Shown piece after piece: positions 1 to 38,400 of a stretch of 64,000 nucleotides of DNA (positions within the stretch are counted from its first letter, which is position 1; the number at the start of each line of letters is the position of its first letter). Origin of the DNA: Camarhynchus parvulus (lineage: Eukaryota > Chordata > Aves > Passeriformes > Thraupidae); contig NC_044601.1 of the NCBI RefSeq assembly GCF_901933205.1, positions 44,923,376 through 44,987,375 on the forward strand, in the 5' to 3' direction. The position numbers and the translations under genes were made by a program. The notes beneath the pieces are model-generated. The model was not told the DNA's origin. It saw nothing but the letters and a program-made list of their open reading frames with translations, and did not search any database.

Positions 1-2379
1 TAATGATCAGTGTTCCTAATGAGAGTAGAAATAAGTCTTTGAGTGGCAGGTACTCTTTGAATTTCAGGTTGTAGAAGTCATGCTTACTTCTTTGTTCGTG
101 GAAGTTCTCAGTGGAGTACAATAGAACTAGCTAAGGAACGTATTCCAGCTCCATTTGTTTTGCTATCTTAGGGTTGTTTGGTGATGGTCTATGGGGTATT
201 TTTTTGAGGGAGTTAGGGGTTGTTTGTTTTCAAGCAGTTAGTCTTTAATTTTTCCTGATGGGAGGTGCTTGTGGATTAGTAGCTTAATTATTGTTCAGTT
301 TTAAGTGATCTTTGCAAGGATTATTAGGCATATATGAACTCTGAAGATGAGTAACAGCTGATGAGCTGCATGCTTGCATAAGTTTCGCGTGTGTTTGGCA
401 CCTTTCTGTTTAAATTGCTGGATCCTTGTAGCTATCTGAGCTTGGTCTAATACCCACTGGATTCTAGATACTAGTGAAGTGTAAAGAGGTTACTGTCTAG
501 CTAGACAGCCTTCTTAGCATGAGTTGGCATGTGGAGATTAGAGCTGCTCTTTCTCCTGAGCACATGTTTTTCAGTTCAAGCGCTATCAATTTAATGAGTC
601 AATTGCAAATAGTATCTCAGGGATTCTGAGAGCAAGAAGTTCAAAATGGCATCAGAGAAGATTTAATGCAGTATTCACTCTCCTTTGTGGTCTCTAGCAT
701 CTAGTGCTAATCAGACTGAGGGTGCTTTTTGGCCCAGATGGAGGCAAGCTGGTTAATCCCATCTTCAGAAGTCACCTTGCTGAGGAGAATGAGCACATGA
801 CTTGAGGCCAAATGATAGCTGCGCATTGTTTTATCCTTACTTAGCTTGTCCTTATTCTAATCCCCAAATGAGTAACACAGTGTATCTTCTCTGTGCTGTT
901 AGCCAGTCATATAGATTTTAAAACCCCATGTGCTAATTTTGAAATACAGATTCAATCTGCCTTTGTTGAGGACCCACAAATCCACCAGGATATAAATACA
1001 TCTCTTAAGATAAGTGTCTGCAACTGTTCTTAAAGCTTTCTAGGGACTCTAGTCTGGGCAGGACCTTAGCATAATTCCCAATTGAAAGCAAGGAGGGAAA
1101 AGAGTTTAAGTATTTTAAAGTAGTGGAGGAACTGGAGAGTTGAAAGATAACGATTGCCCTTTAAGGGGGAATTTCATTATGAAGTTCAGTTTTTAGAAGT
1201 TAACAAGTTCAGAAATCAGCTTCAGGAGTTACAGAGGCAAAGCACCATCTGTACAGAAAGTTTATAATGGCATGTATGGCCTGAATTGCTGGCCAGACCA
1301 TTTCATCCTCTGAAACCAGTTCTGGGACCTTGAAAAGATCCAGCATATTGCATCAAAGGAATAACGTGAAATATTTATTAGTTACTGTGTGTCCTGTCCA
1401 GGATGTCCTTTGCTCTGTAATATTGTCCTTTATTCTTTTGTATTTAACCAGAATTTTTGTATTTTATTCCAAAGAAAAATGATATATTGTGAGTAGCTCA
1501 AGGAAAAAGCTTGGGAAAATTCTTCCATCTCTTTTTGCTTGGGAGATTACTAGTTGTAGTAGTGTTGAGTTCTTCTGTGTTTATACTTATTAGAAGTAAC
1601 TGCCAGTAGCATTAAGGATTGTGCTTGCTGTTACATTTTGCATTGAGGCAAAATGGACTCATACAAATTCAGTCCTAGTTTATAAGCAACTTTCTCTGTC
1701 CCTGTCACCTAATTAGTTTTTCCCAGGATTTCTATATGGCTGCAAACACAATTAGTGATTCTTTGGGCTGACCTGTGTGTCAGACCTCTGCTGGCTCTTA
1801 CAACTCCTAACTGGATGACCTACCATACTGTTTAAGCTCTTAGTAGGTATCTTGGTCTTAGACTGTGTCCTTAATGTTTTACATGAATACAGTAAAGTTG
1901 TAAACATGTAATTTATCACTAGGTTGTAAGTTTATTGAATGACAAATTCCCACATTCATGCTTTCATATCATAGTAAAAAATGAAGTGACTTGGGATGGA
2001 AACTCTGTATTTATTAAAGGTCCAGAGTTGCACAGTGTTTAGTAAATTTAGAGCCAAAACTGCCCTGCTGTGGTATAAATTATACAGATATATAAATGTT
2101 ATAAATTACAGTTTCCTTAAGTGAGGTTACTTGTTGCTTGATTTCTAACACTTGAGCCCTTCATAGCAGCAGGAAGGAGCAACCCACCTTTGCTGTTCAA
2201 AGCTCTTCAAATAACATTTGCAATTAAATATACTTCCTCTTTTTATGCATGCCAGTCCTTAACAAAACCATAACTTTCTTAGCTCTTCAGATATTGAGAG
2301 GAGAAAAATATGAAAAATGTATATGAAAGAAGTGAAAGCATGTGAGATCTCATTTTCTCCATTCTTCTGTTTCTTTTAG
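1..2379 (+). other. TNPO1: TNPO1 intron upstream of the first exon in the window
   Basis: No exon, RNA gene or clear mobile element was recognised in these 2.4 kb. The stretch ends in a pyrimidine-rich tract and TTTTAG acceptor at 2379. The codon for Gly119 is split G|GC across this intron, so at least one coding exon lies to the left of the window. Confidence 0.8.
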
Positions 2380-28368
<25,989 letters not shown>

Positions 28369-28403
28369 CCTCATGCACTGTAGCTGCAGTCCCATAATTA
28401 GAG
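28369..28403 (+). other. TNPO1: TNPO1 3' UTR, part 1
   Basis: Thirty-five nucleotides between the stop codon and a consensus donor GAG|GTAAGC. The short distance keeps the downstream junction inside the 50-55 nt limit, so the intron should not trigger nonsense-mediated decay. Confidence 0.8.
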
Positions 28404-29877
28404 GTAAGCACATGAGTCTTGCTTGCCAGAGAGAACTGGGACTTCTTCCCTGTTTGCATCATATGAAACATCATTAATTCATCAGTCTACAGTTGCTGAG
28501 CTACTACTTCGTATATGAAGGAAAGAAAGAAGGGATGATAATATACCTAAATTATGGGGATTGTAGCAAAAGCATTTGTCTCATTTTTTCTATTGTTACA
28601 GAGAGAGAAAGAAAGAAAGAAAAACTGAGTCTATGATACACACATTAGTTTATCAAGAAAGTTGAAAGTATAGGTATGACAAAGTGCTGGTTCAAGTTTA
28701 ATAAGTAAAGCGATGAATATGATCCTCAAGTCATCGTACTAAAGACATAGGCTACCTTATATGTTATGAATTAATAGATGGCAGATGTGGTCTGAGAGAG
28801 AATACTCTCCTAGGATAAGAGAGCAGGTTTGTTAACACACTAGCTGTGAGAAGTCTAATGGCCTCCTAACTACATACTAAATGATCTTTCCACTGAATAA
28901 AAAATGCTATGCTAATAACTACAGTAACTGTAAAGCTTTATGTTTGGGGAGTTTGATATGTGTTTATTATTGCCATGTTCCACTTTGTGTGTCAACTTGG
29001 AATTGTTAGACACTTCTGTGTGGAGAATGATTCAGCTTCGGCAAAGAGCAGTGAAAATGCATTCCAGAGTACCCTCTATTGTATGCTACCTGTGTATGCT
29101 GTATAAAGCAAATTTCCCATGTGTGATACTGTGAAGAGATTATTATATTACCCCAAAAAAGACTGAATTAAGTTTATTCTTTTAGTCTTTATACAAATTT
29201 GATACTTTTAGTAGAATTTTTGTATTAAAATTATGAGAGTGAGTCATGCAGTTCTGTTTAGTGTTGGAATGGACAACTATTTAAAATTCAGCCTAAGATT
29301 TTTTCAAACTCAGTGTCATAAAATTATGTGTTTGATCGGAACAATGGATTAAAAATAAAACAGCTACATACTTATCAATGAGAGCATTTTAGTTCTGACA
29401 TGAGGATGTTTTCTCTTCCTGATGAAAAGGAAACAAAAGTGATAAAATCCACCATTGTTCTCAGTTTCAACTGCAGAGAAGGTATGGCTATCTTGTTTAA
29501 TCCACTCAGAATAGAAACTGCTAGGTCAGGTGCAGATATGTTTAATATTCTTTTGCCATGTCATAACTACCTCATAATTTTGTGCTAAAAATGGAAAAAC
29601 TGGTTAGAATATATAGGGTGCTTTTATCTTAAATCTAAGCTTAACACAATAGTGGAATTGTCAATGTAGCTTTAAAGCATATATTGTTGTTTTATGAATA
29701 GTAATTTATCTGATACAAATGGGCTAGTTTCTTAACAGACTTAAAAGGGAACATTAGGCATAAATTCATTTTTAAGTTAGAGGTTGGCACTTAGTGCTTG
29801 AAAAAGACTGTTTATGTACCTATCTGCCAGAGGTTCCAGGTAAGATTTAATTATACCATTATCTTTTCCCTTTACAG
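28404..29877 (+). other. TNPO1: Intron within the TNPO1 3' UTR (1.5 kb)
   Basis: Bounded by GTAAGC and by CCCTTTACAG. Includes a short GAAA microsatellite at 28601-28624. Nothing coding is recognised. Confidence 0.75.
28601..28624. repeat. GA/GAAA microsatellite
   Basis: Short purine repeat of about five GAAA units in the 3' UTR intron. Confidence 0.85.
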
Positions 29878-31766
29878 GTCCTTCAGTCTGGGAGACTATG
29901 AGGGAGCCTCTGCACCCAGGGAAAATGTTACCCTTTACTGGGGGGAAGGGTAAACCAGTAGGGAATACAGTACAATCCCAACCCTACTGGGAGGGGCGGG
30001 AGGGAGGTGTTGCCGTCACTGTATTAAGTCGATGTTGGGAAATGTTTTAACATCTGGAGCCTTTGTGGGTGGAAATCTGTCTCCTATTACACCTCTGCAC
30101 TGGATGTGAAGAAGAAAAAAAAAAAGAATCTAGTCACAAAACAGCACATTCTGGAATATTATGGGGATTTGTACCAAAATAAGAAACCATATAATTGAAC
30201 CATAGGGATACGTAAAGAGGAAAAATATTTTGCGCACAATAAAGGAAACCTAAGAATGGGGGTCACAAACAGTAAAAGGCTTTCTTTTTTGTTTTCTGTT
30301 TTTTTAAGTAAGGGTTTTCTACATTATTTCATCCTGCTTGGGGATTCCTAGATATTTGCATGTTAATGAAGAACTACACAAACGAAGTTAGTACAGTTAA
30401 AATGCAGCTTGTGTCTGTATTAGGAACAGGCACTTGCAGTGTACAGTATAGAAACCCCGTCATAAAATAAAAAAGGTTAACTTGGACAAAATGAAGCAAC
30501 CTGCTAGCTGCCAAATAAGTCACTCCTTTCATTTTTGGGGTAAGGAGAGGTACACTGCAAAGGAAAGATTGACATCTTAATTTTTACGTTAAGAGAAACA
30601 ACCAAGGTAGTGGATATGATTTTATTATTGTACTTTGTTAGTTTTGATTTCTAGAGTAAGGCATTATTCCTAACTTGCAGTTTAAGGTTCAGGCATGCGT
30701 TCTGGCTCATAGTGATCAGAAGTAATTTTAATTAGTGGGAAAGTAGCATGCTTGCATCACATAGAGTGAAATTGGTATACATTTACCTATGTTGCGCCAG
30801 TTTTGTGTTGCAGTTTACCAATTCAATATAGCCCTGCATTTAAAATTCCTTTTTAAGATTCAGTGGAATTTATTTTTGTTAAGAATATAGATATAAAGTA
30901 CTGTAGTTAACAATTAGGCCTTGAAATACCTTTTTAGGATCTGTTAAGATTAAGATTGATATTGTATTGTGTGTAACCTGCACAATGTGGAAAGCTGATA
31001 TAGCTGTGCAAAATATTTGCCTCTGTGCTGTCAGTGTGATGTGCTTTCTGCATGGTTATATACTAGTGATTTTATCAGAATCTCTAAAATGAATTACATG
31101 GTAAGACCCGTTAAAGGCTGCATAAGTGTTAGTTGGCACGTAAAGACAATTGTAGAAGTTGATGACAAGATTGCTATATTTGTGTTTATTTCCACTCAAC
31201 ATATTATCTTCTATGCTTTCTTTTTGTTCAAAGCATGATCTTAAGAGATGTTTAAGTTAATGGATGTAATGCAGGGTATCTACACTGTATCGGCGCATGT
31301 TGGTGGCCCTTTGTGATGTAGTTAAATGCACAAGGGTGCAAGTTTAAAGCTACAGAGTGAAAGTTGGTTTTGATCCTCTTCATTTCATTTGTTTAGCTTT
31401 TCTGTTGTGTTTTTTTTTCCTCTACTTACATGTATTCCTGTGAATAAATCCTTGTTAAGTTAACGCTTTACTTTTCCTTCCATGTGTATTTTCTTATGTA
31501 CTGTGAATGTGAAATCCTAACTGGTACACTTGATCTTGTGTCCATCTGAAAGTGGCAAGTCTTTATTAATTTAGATTGCCTAAAGAGTATCCCATGATGA
31601 TAAAGGAAAATGGAGAGATTTTTAGCTCTGCTGGTCAGAGGTGAAGCCACACCTTTCCATTTTTCAAGTGCTGCATTATTAATCTGCAAAACAAAATTAA
31701 GCCATAACAGCCTTTTTGTAGATTTAGTTTCTCACCTTTGCATTGCAGAATGGATACTGGATAACA

Positions 31767-32095
31767 GTTTTTGGTTTAGTTGGTGTTTTCTGTTTGTTTT
31801 GTGGGTTTGTTTTTTTTTTTTTTTTTTTGTTTTTGTTTTTGTTTTTTTTTTGCGTGGGGAGGGCATTGTTTTTCTTTTTTTATTTTTATTTTTTGTTTTA
31901 TTTTTTCTTTCTTTGGTTGGTTAGTTGGTTTTGGGGTTTTTTGTGTATTTTGGGGGGTCTTGGAGGGGATTGTGGTTTTGGTTTTTTTCTTTGTTCTGAT
32001 TTGGGATTTTGGGGTGGGGTTTTTTGTTATTTTTGGTTTGGTTTGATTTTGGTTTTTTTGGTTTGAAGTTTTTTTGGTTGGGGCTTTTTTTAAGA
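31767..32095 (+). repeat. T/G-rich low-complexity tract with guanine runs, in TNPO1 3' UTR
   Basis: Over about 330 nt the + strand is nearly all T and G. It contains a T run at 31810-31828 and G runs at 31933-31936, 31952-31957, 31965-31968, 32003-32005, 32011-32014 and 32016-32019. In the transcript this would be U/G-rich, a substrate for U/G-binding proteins and possibly a G-quadruplex. The scarcity of A removes stop codons, so the overlapping long open frames are artefacts. Confidence 0.9.
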
Positions 32096-32810
32096 ACTTG
32101 CTCTTCTTTGCATGGTTCTGTTCTTTGACTGTTGAATGATTTAGCTATTGCACTGAAGCTGTGTGAGTGTGAACTTTAAAATGCTATTTCAAGAGTTTAG
32201 ACTTTCTTTCTTTTTCAGTGCATGATCACATGCATGTTTTATGTCCTGTCCCCATTCACCCCCCCTTGGTTTTTTTTGGCTTTGCAAATTTTAGTGGATT
32301 ATGCCTGAAGCATAGTTTGGACATGTATTGTATGAAATAATATGTGATAATGCCAGTACATAGTATTCATTCAATTTGATCAAAATTGCATGTGATTGCT
32401 TGCTTTCAAGTTACATTACTTTGATAGCAAACCAAAAATACCTTCTCAACTAATAATTCTGATATAAATTAGTAAAATTCAATTTAAAAAATTTTAATTT
32501 GAAAGGGAACATCCCTGCCCAACATTTAGCAAGATGGGATATTATTTTAGACCCAAACTTGCTTTAATTTTAAGTGTGTTTGAACATTAAGGAAGAGTTT
32601 CAGAGAAATGACATTAAAAAGTTTGTAGAATAGAAAACCTACCCAAATCATACAGTAGCATAACAACTAAAATCTGCATTTAACTAAACTTCTTAAATTT
32701 CAGAAAGCCCCTTTAACCAAATAAAACCACTCCACCTCACCTTGGATTAGCATAGGATGCCACTTTTGTACTGATCTGTTACGACAACAAGGAAAATAAT
32801 TTAAAAGGGC

Positions 32811-32848
32811 AGGAATAACTAGTACAGGAATAACTAGTACAGGAATAA
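32811..32848 (+). repeat. Tandem repeat, 15-bp unit x 2.5
   Basis: Unit aggaataactagtac twice, then a partial third copy, within the TNPO1 3' UTR. Confidence 0.9.
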
Positions 32849-35475
32849 ACAAAATAGTGTTTTGTATCAGTAAGTTCTCTCATGGTATATTTTAAAGCAA
32901 GTAAACCATATTCCTAATGCATAATATAGTGCAGAGATTTGCAGAATCCTTTTAGGGTGTAATGTGAGGTAAGAGAAGTTCTGAAACAGCATTAATATTT
33001 AAAATTGAATTATTGCATCATGGGATATATAAAAAGCATCTTAATTCTTGTGGTGTAGTCTTGACAGTTCTTGAATGTTGACTGGATGTTCTGGTAGAAT
33101 TGTGAGTTTGTCTTTGTTACATTCCAGTGTTTCTGCCTCTTGGCATGCTAAAAGCACGGCTTACTTCATTTGCTCCTTACACACTGAAAAAGTGCTGTTA
33201 GTGTGCTAAACTACAGAAATAGCCGCTGCTGTGTAATGGTGTAGATTTTTCTACTTGAATAATTTTGTTGTAGGAACCTCAGGAGGTCAGTGTTTACTGT
33301 TTTTATATATGCCTTTTTCCTGTTTTGAGTTTCCCTTTTTGAAGGATTCTGAGAGTGAAAAAAAGCTGCTGATCAACCTAAGTTGGTAACAGAAAGTGTA
33401 TTTAAAATCCTTATAAATGCATCTTTTTGGCAGTTCAAATTGCTGTTAAATTAGTCTTAAGTGAAGTTCAGTATTAAATTTTTTTCATAGCACAGTCAGG
33501 AAACTGCTCATTTCATTTTGGAAGACAGACTAGTTCATTATTTTAACCAGCGCAAGCAAAAGTAATCAGTTTTGTATTTTTTTTCCAAAGCTTGATTATT
33601 TTCTTAATCAGTGAGTATGTATATATTTAAATTGTAAGAAACTAATTCTTATGCTTTAGTTCATTGCTTCTTGAAGCTTGTACTCAGAAGATCACTTTTA
33701 GAAGAATAGGTTAAAATTTGTAATCATTATAATTTTTAAAAGTTATGAAGTAGCATAAATTTTGTGACTAATAATATTGATACACACTGTGATTTTTTTT
33801 TTTAGGACTTTCATGTTAGCATCAGTCTTAATTACTTAAACTGCATATATTGTATAATAGTAAAACGTATATTTTAAAATTTCAAGTGGCTTTCCTCAAG
33901 CAAAACTCAATGCTACTTAGAAATATTCAAATACTAGCTTTATCTCAGGTGAATACTCTTGTACCCTTTTTGTTGAGAACACATGCTTATAAAAATGTGT
34001 TGTAATTTTATCAGTTTATGTATTTCATTTAGGCAGCTCCTCTTGTCTTAAACTTACTCTAAATTAACCTTCTACTGTGGGACAATAATGACTTTCGCTT
34101 CACCTGTATTATTCATATTGAATGTATTAACAGATAAGGTGCAAAAACATTCTTCCCTTAAGGAGAACGCGTCCATATTCAACCAACTGAATTATTTCTT
34201 TAAAAAATGCTTTAAATGCAACATTAAATTGAAAATCTTTTGCTTCAGATATTTTCAAGGAAAGAAGTTGTAACTTAACACTAACTGATTCCATACTATC
34301 TCTTTCATAAGGATGACAGAAAGCTTTTATACAGGGTCTAAAGTATGACTTTTTATCTTAGATGAAGGTTAAACTCTACAGTGAAATGGCAAAATATCCT
34401 GCAGTTAATGTCAGATAGATGCTGATGTAGTTTGCACATATATTTGTTATAATATTACATAACCTCACCTTAAATAAATCAAGCTTGTTCAGTAGCTATG
34501 TATTTCACTCACCTATGCATTCTCCAGGATGATTTGTATCCATCAGTCTTCTATGTATTCTCCAGTAGAAACTACATTTTATCTGCCACTGATGCTTGCT
34601 CTTTGCACTTAATGGTTGGAGCAAGCCAGTTTTAAATGGGGAACTGAGGCAAGTACTCTTCTTACTTGCCTTGTATATTCTGCTAAAATGGTGATATTCA
34701 CTCGCTTGAATGTATGTAAATGAGGGAAGTTTGAGATGACTCTAGAGGATGAATCTCTGTGTGGTGTTATAGTATGTTTTAAGTAAGCCAAATCCACATC
34801 TCAAAGAATTCAGCACTTACAGTATAGTATCATTTTTCTATAAACTTATTATGTTGTGCTACTTTCACTTTAGGTATCAATTTCCTTATTTCGAGTGAGC
34901 AACAAAATTAACAAGGTTTGGGTGTTTTTTGTGAGGACAGCAATGAGAATAAAACTGTTGGTATAAGGAGGTTTATTTGGCTGTTGAAATCTGCAGTGTA
35001 GTATCTTTTTTTGTGGAAAGAGATAGTTATGTTGTACATTGTCTGACTTAGTGATACTAGAGACTTCTAAAATTTTAATTGGATTAATTACACAAAATGG
35101 TTTTAAATGAAGGGAGACCAGATCTTTCTGCTGACAACTTAGGTTGTATAAGTTTTGCTTGAAAGCTTTAAATCTTATGTTTCTGTATCTGCCACAATGT
35201 TGGAATGTTTCCTTCAAACATATCCTCCTGCAACCTCTCAAACTGTACTAAATTGAGTGATATTTCTTGAAGTCTGCCTATGTGCTAACAGAACTTCATT
35301 TTAAATAGAATATGGTTTTAATTTTTGATAAGCTGCTGAATTTTAAAAGAGTTTTTGGGGCCACCAAATATTTTGGATCATGCAGAGAATATATATTGTA
35401 CTGTAGTAATTTTGTATTTACATTTGTATGATGTGACATAATAGATGTGAATGTTAATCACTGCTTGATTATGTT

Positions 35476-35481
35476 AATAAA
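35476..35481 (+). terminator. TNPO1: Probable distal TNPO1 polyadenylation signal AATAAA
   Basis: AATAAA in the context gttaataaagttgttgaa, followed by T-rich and TG-rich sequence. It is the last good signal before the sequence becomes featureless intergenic DNA. Further AATAAA motifs at about 35914, 37968 and 38087 are weaker candidates. Confidence 0.5.
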
Positions 35482-35499
35482 GTTGTTGAAATATAGATG

Positions 35500-38400
35500 T
35501 TGCATTCCAATTTTTGATGAATGATTGAAATTTATTGTTCAATTTATGTTTTGCCTGACCCAGTAGTACACTTTTCTAATTCACATGTGTAGATTCTAGT
35601 ATCTCTGAATTAACAATTTTTGTTGTATCTGAAAGAGAATGGTCTTTGGATAATTTAATGTTAGCTTAGTTTAGATACTTCATGCTGCTTGAGGGTAGAT
35701 CAATGTATGAAAAAGGAGGTTTAGGTGGATTGAAATGATGACATAACCTGTTGGGTAATAACTAGTAACTGCTTTACTACTGTTACCTTAAATATGTTTC
35801 TTGAAACAGCTGATACTTGCTAAGTCTGACCAAATGGGAAAGGGGAGAAAAATTTTGTACTTATTTCCTGGGCTATCAATAATGTGAATAATTAAACAAT
35901 GAGTAAACTAGAAATAAATTAAAATTATTCAAGACCTTGAACCAAAATTTGCAGTGGTCTTAGTCTAATTTTATCTAGCTTTCAGGGGATCATGGTAATA
36001 CAAACTATTTAAAGAGCTGTCCTTACAGAACTTTAGAAAGTTCTATAGATTAGAAGTCTCTAAAATATGAAACAACAGTTTCTTTCAATCCACAAATGTG
36101 GAGTTGAAAATTTTATGTTCACTTCCAATATTTAACAGTTGGTCAATAGCATGTAGACAACTTACACCATGACATGTGTCTAGCACAGATTTCTTATCTA
36201 TTCATAATTTTATTGAACTTAGTCATTACACTATATAAGCAACTGACTAATACAGCAATAAAGTGCATACATATAAACACTATAATTAAATTTATTACTA
36301 ATATTACTAATATAACTAATTACTTGCACACTTGGCTGGAACTCTGTTTAAATGAAGGACTTCCATTTCCTGAAACAAGAGAAGGCCATGGAATAGCAGT
36401 GTAGAGACCAAGCTGCTTAGCAGAAATACTAGTTCCTGGTGGCTGAACACATCAGTGACTGTGTAGGAGGGGATTGGAGAAGCTTAGCTTACTTTCAAAT
36501 GGGGATTCCCACTCACCTTATGTTCAACATACTGCTGTCAGTAGTTTGTTCAAGACTTCTACTATCAGCTCAACACCTGATTTTAAGCTGTGGCCTCTAA
36601 TTTTGATTGTGAGGTTAATTACTACCTATATTTAAAAACATTAAGAGGATGAAGTATGTTTTGAGTACAGGAAATGAATGTTGCAAGGCTTGTGGAACAG
36701 TGCAAAAGATCGAACATAATTTTGTGTCATGGTGTCTGTTTAAAAAAAAAAGACAATTGAAGTTGTATTCAGTTGAAGAGGCATTTCAGTAGGCATAGAG
36801 TGTGTAGAAAATAATTTATGTACGTTAAGTGCTCACAGACTAGTTGTTGGTAACTTTTGTTTTCCCAGAATGATTCACAATGAAACACACTGCATTATAA
36901 AGGACTGATCTTTCACAGGCATTTATCCTTGTTCTGCATAAAATGAACAGTATAGACTATTAAAACCTCCTATCAAAAGACATCTAAATGTTAATCTGAA
37001 TAATGACAGACTTAAAATTAAGTAGTTTCTTATAATCCATCCAATTCAAGCAAAGCAGAGCTAATTATGCTGCACATGTACTAATAAATAGACGTATAAG
37101 TGAAGGCATAAAAGGAATTATTTCTGAGTCACAGTTGTTCGGGGGTTTTTTTTGGTGACACGAACTCTTTGTCTACCAGACTTCAATTTGAATTGTGAAA
37201 ATTAAAATGGAAGTATTTATAGATCTATATTTATCTTTTTCTCTAGATGCAGGTGTCTTCAGGTATAAATATTACTTTTCAAATATTAATTTTAATTCTG
37301 AAATATCTGGAAATATGTATTTCCATACTTCAAAATATATTTTAAAATGGAAAAAATGTTGTTATGCTACATATATATATACACATTTTATATATGACAG
37401 TTTGCCCTATTTTTTCCTTTTCTTTGTGCCCCTTGGCAAAGTGAATGGTCATCAATTTCCTGTATTAAATATACAGAGGAACTCAAAGTCTTCCTGTGTT
37501 TAAAGGTTAATTTGCATGCATAGCTACTGCAGTGTTACTGTAACTTATGCCAATTATTTTAAATTTTCCATTATTTCTCTCTGCACCCTCTTTGTTTAAT
37601 AGAAATACTAGATAGAATTTTATTTCTTTGATAAATTACACAAAGGGAAGTGAGATTTATTTACCTGTCCTTTTACCCTGGAATTATTATTAAGTAATGT
37701 CTTTACAGGGTAGTGTATATTTAATTTACTGTTTTCTCAAGATATCTTTTAGCTTTATATTTATGTTGACTTACTGAGAAGTTTCTGTGACTTACAGGTA
37801 TAAAAACTAAAGGGTTCTGTAGTTTGAAAACTCAAGACATAGTGAAGGATACCATTTTAAAAAGGATTTTGCATATGAACTAAACAAAAAATAATGGAAA
37901 ACTGTTTTACAACTAGATTTTAATGTATTTTTCTTCCTAGAAACACATCTTTCAGTGTCATCTTTTAATAAAATCATATCTCAAAAGGAGGTTTTGAGTC
38001 ATTTTACATGGTAGGGTTTTTTCCTCAATGTAATGACGGTCATTGTCTTGCATATGTGTTTTTCATTCTGAAATATACATGCTCAAATAAACATTTTGGA
38101 ATCATGTTTGTAAATATATGCACCTTTTCCTTGTAGCTTTGGAAAATCACATTAACCACAGGACAAATTAAAAATTAAAGTGTTCATTTTTAAAAATTCT
38201 TTGCGTATCTTTGCATAAGGCAGTAAGACAGTTGCATCACTTTCTCTAGTAGTACTCTGCCACAGGAGTATGTAGGCAATTTTAATTTTGTTTATCTCCA
38301 TCTTCCTTATCCTTGAACACCAAACATGTTTTCATCATTGGGCCAAAACCAGATGGAAGCCAGCTGAAACCTTAGACCATAGCTCTCAATTGTGTTGCTA

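Larger units (their letters stand above)
29878..35500 (+). other. TNPO1: TNPO1 3' UTR, part 2 (non-coding last exon)
   Basis: Begins GTCCTTCAGTCTGGGAGACT, which I recognise as the non-coding last exon of vertebrate TNPO1. Candidate poly(A) signals lie near 30239, 30468, 31443 and 35476. I favour the last for the longest form, giving a UTR of about 5.6 kb. It contains the T/G tract (31767-32095) and a 15-bp tandem repeat (32811-32848). No long ORF with real composition is present. The 3' limit is inferred and could differ by tissue. Confidence 0.6.

Noticed and set aside
31610..32066. Three overlapping + strand open frames of about 90-110 codons
   Set aside because: They cross the T/G tract, where lack of A removes stops. 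The products are Phe/Val/Gly low-complexity strings.
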